Of a stretch of DNA of 6,670 nucleotides, positions 6,004-6,670 are shown one piece after another. Every line of letters begins with the position of its first letter. Within the stretch, counting starts at the first letter, position 1. The position numbers were made by a program, and so were the translations under genes. Origin of the DNA: Nitrospira defluvii (GTDB lineage Bacteria; Nitrospirota; Nitrospiria; Nitrospirales; Nitrospiraceae); assembly GCA_016199015.1 (NCBI GenBank), contig JACQHN010000463.1, forward strand, positions 1-6,670, given 5' to 3'. The notes beneath the pieces are model-generated. The model ran no database searches, was not told the origin of the DNA, and was given only the letters and a program-made list of their open reading frames with translations.

Positions 6004-6033
6004 CCGACATATCAATAAATATTGATGGATAAC
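6004..6033 (+). promoter_or_regulatory. Possible second promoter, for arsM
   Basis: CCGACA (6004-6009) and GATAAC (6028-6033) each match four of six consensus bases and are 18 bp apart. Alone this would be weak. It is worth stating because the layout copies the arsR promoter exactly: hexamer, one base, 16-bp operator, one base, hexamer. Transcription would begin near 6040, within the arsM ribosome binding site (GGGAGGA, 6036-6042), so any leader would be very short. Read-through from the arsR promoter is the alternative. Confidence 0.42.
6011..6026. promoter_or_regulatory. ArsR operator 2 (ATCAA-N6-TTGAT)
   Basis: ATCAA (6011-6015), TAAATA, TTGAT (6022-6026). The symmetry extends to 7-bp arms (ATCAATA and TATTGAT) around a central AA. 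It is the same ArsR-type operator as the one before arsR and lies in the 56 bp between arsR and arsM, 22 bp before the arsM start codon. It should give arsM separate repression by ArsR, or act as a roadblock to read-through from arsR. Confidence 0.8.
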
Positions 6034-6048
6034 ATGGGAGGAACTGAA

Positions 6049-6670
6049 ATGGATGCAGAAGCTATTCGAAACCTCGTCAAAGAAAAGTACGGAGAAGCCG
6101 CGGTGAGAGCCAAGAGCGGAGGCAGTTCCTGCTGTGGCGCTGCGCCGCCGCTGGCGAATGTTGATCCGATTACCTCCAACCTGTATTCGGACCAGGAGTG
6201 TCAGGGGTTGCCCGTCGATGCGGTCGCCGCCTCTCTGGGCTGTGGGAATCCGACCGTCCTGGCTGAACTCCATGCCGGTGAGATCGTCTTGGATCTGGGA
6301 TCTGGCGGCGGCATTGATGTGCTGCTTTCAGCCAAACGAGTCGGCCCGGCGGGCAAAGCCTACGGGCTGGACATGACCGATGAAATGTTGGCGCTGGCCA
6401 TGGACAATCAGCGGAAGGCCGGTGTGGAGAACGTCGAGTTTCTGAAAGGCGAAATCGAACAAATCCCGCTGCCCGATCACTCGGTGGACGTGATCATCAG
6501 CAATTGTGTCGTCAATCTGTCCGGCGAAAAGGAACGTGTACTCGCGGAAGCCTTCCGTGTCCTGCGCCCCGGAGGCCGGCTGGCATTGTCCGACATCGTG
6601 GTGCGGGGTGCGGTTCCTACAGAAATTCGCCGCAATCTTGAACTGTGGGCCGGTTGCGTGGCGGGTGCGC
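6049..6670 (+). CDS. arsM: Arsenite S-adenosylmethionine methyltransferase (3' end outside window)
   Basis: The first 207 residues are present; family members are usually about 260-290, so the C-terminal quarter or so is missing. ArsM uses S-adenosylmethionine and thiols to methylate As(III) in the cytoplasm, giving mono-, di- and sometimes volatile trimethyl arsenicals. The N-terminus [20 protein letters not shown] followed by SSCCG (26-30) is characteristic. The SAM-binding loop is DLGSGGGID (82-90), with the acidic residue D108 in [10 protein letters not shown] and the post-loop [18 protein letters not shown]. Cysteines C65 (LGCGNP), C153 (SNCVVNL) and C203 (WAGCVAGA) match the three key cysteines of characterised ArsM, with the 50-residue spacing of the two arsenic ligands kept; C28/C29 and C51 are further candidates. 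ATG 6049 follows GGGAGGA (6036-6042) at six bases. The gene follows arsR with an ArsR operator between. C-terminal content cannot be judged. Confidence 0.93.
   Translation, partial: MDAEAIRNLVKEKYGEAAVRAKSGGSSCCGAAPPLANVDPITSNLYSDQECQGLPVDAVAASLGCGNPTVLAELHAGEIVLDLGSGGGIDVLLSAKRVGPAGKAYGLDMTDEMLALAMDNQRKAGVENVEFLKGEIEQIPLPDHSVDVIISNCVVNLSGEKERVLAEAFRVLRPGGRLALSDIVVRGAVPTEIRRNLELWAGCVAGA

Noticed and set aside
1..6670. CRISPR array, tRNA, rRNA, insertion sequence or attachment site
   Set aside because: No regularly spaced repeats, cloverleaf-like segment, transposase or integrase frame, or terminal inverted repeats were found on either strand.

Overview
The window is about 6.7 kb of compact bacterial chromosome with moderate-to-high GC. 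It holds six genes that can be named with confidence and a seventh cut by the right edge. All are of ordinary chromosomal type. I see no transposase, integrase, phage gene, CRISPR array, tRNA or rRNA. Two-membrane genes such as HflK/HflC and a membrane-anchored M23 peptidase point to a diderm bacterium. The gene mix and protein style (divergent formate-THF ligase, ArsR plus ArsM) would suit Nitrospirota such as Nitrospira. That assignment is a guess from style, not something the sequence proves.

Layout, left to right. Positions 1-249 hold no convincing gene. A plus-strand run follows: cutA (250-579), then a membrane-anchored M23/LytM peptidase (698-1717), then fhs, encoding formate-tetrahydrofolate ligase (1936-3618). 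Between cutA and the peptidase lies a 21-22 bp imperfect direct repeat. It falls inside a possible 28-codon reading frame whose stop overlaps the peptidase start by 4 bp. On the minus strand, hflK and hflC (5520 down to 3626) form a translationally coupled pair. They run tail-to-tail into fhs with only 7 bp between stop codons. Divergent from hflK, at the right, is an arsenic module: arsR (5684-5992) followed by arsM (6049 to beyond the window).

The best-supported regulatory signal is in the arsenic module. Two perfect ATCAA-N6-TTGAT inverted repeats, the shape of an ArsR-family operator, lie immediately before arsR and before arsM. Each sits at the same place between a -35-like and a -10-like hexamer: hexamer, 1 base, 16-bp operator, 1 base, hexamer. 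The promoter before arsR is near-consensus (TTGACG, 18 bp, TATAAT) and the one before arsM is weaker. This suggests that ArsR represses its own gene and, separately, arsM, with trivalent arsenic releasing both. The promoter position also argues that arsR starts at ATG 5684 rather than at the upstream GTG 5627.

The remaining genes are housekeeping: metal-tolerance-type CutA, cell-wall remodelling, one-carbon activation of formate, and HflKC control of the FtsH protease. They share no obvious pathway. I did not find a clearly new biological system. The items most worth checking are the paired ArsR promoters, the ArsR cysteine layout, the atypical signature of the formate-THF ligase and the repeat/short frame before the peptidase.
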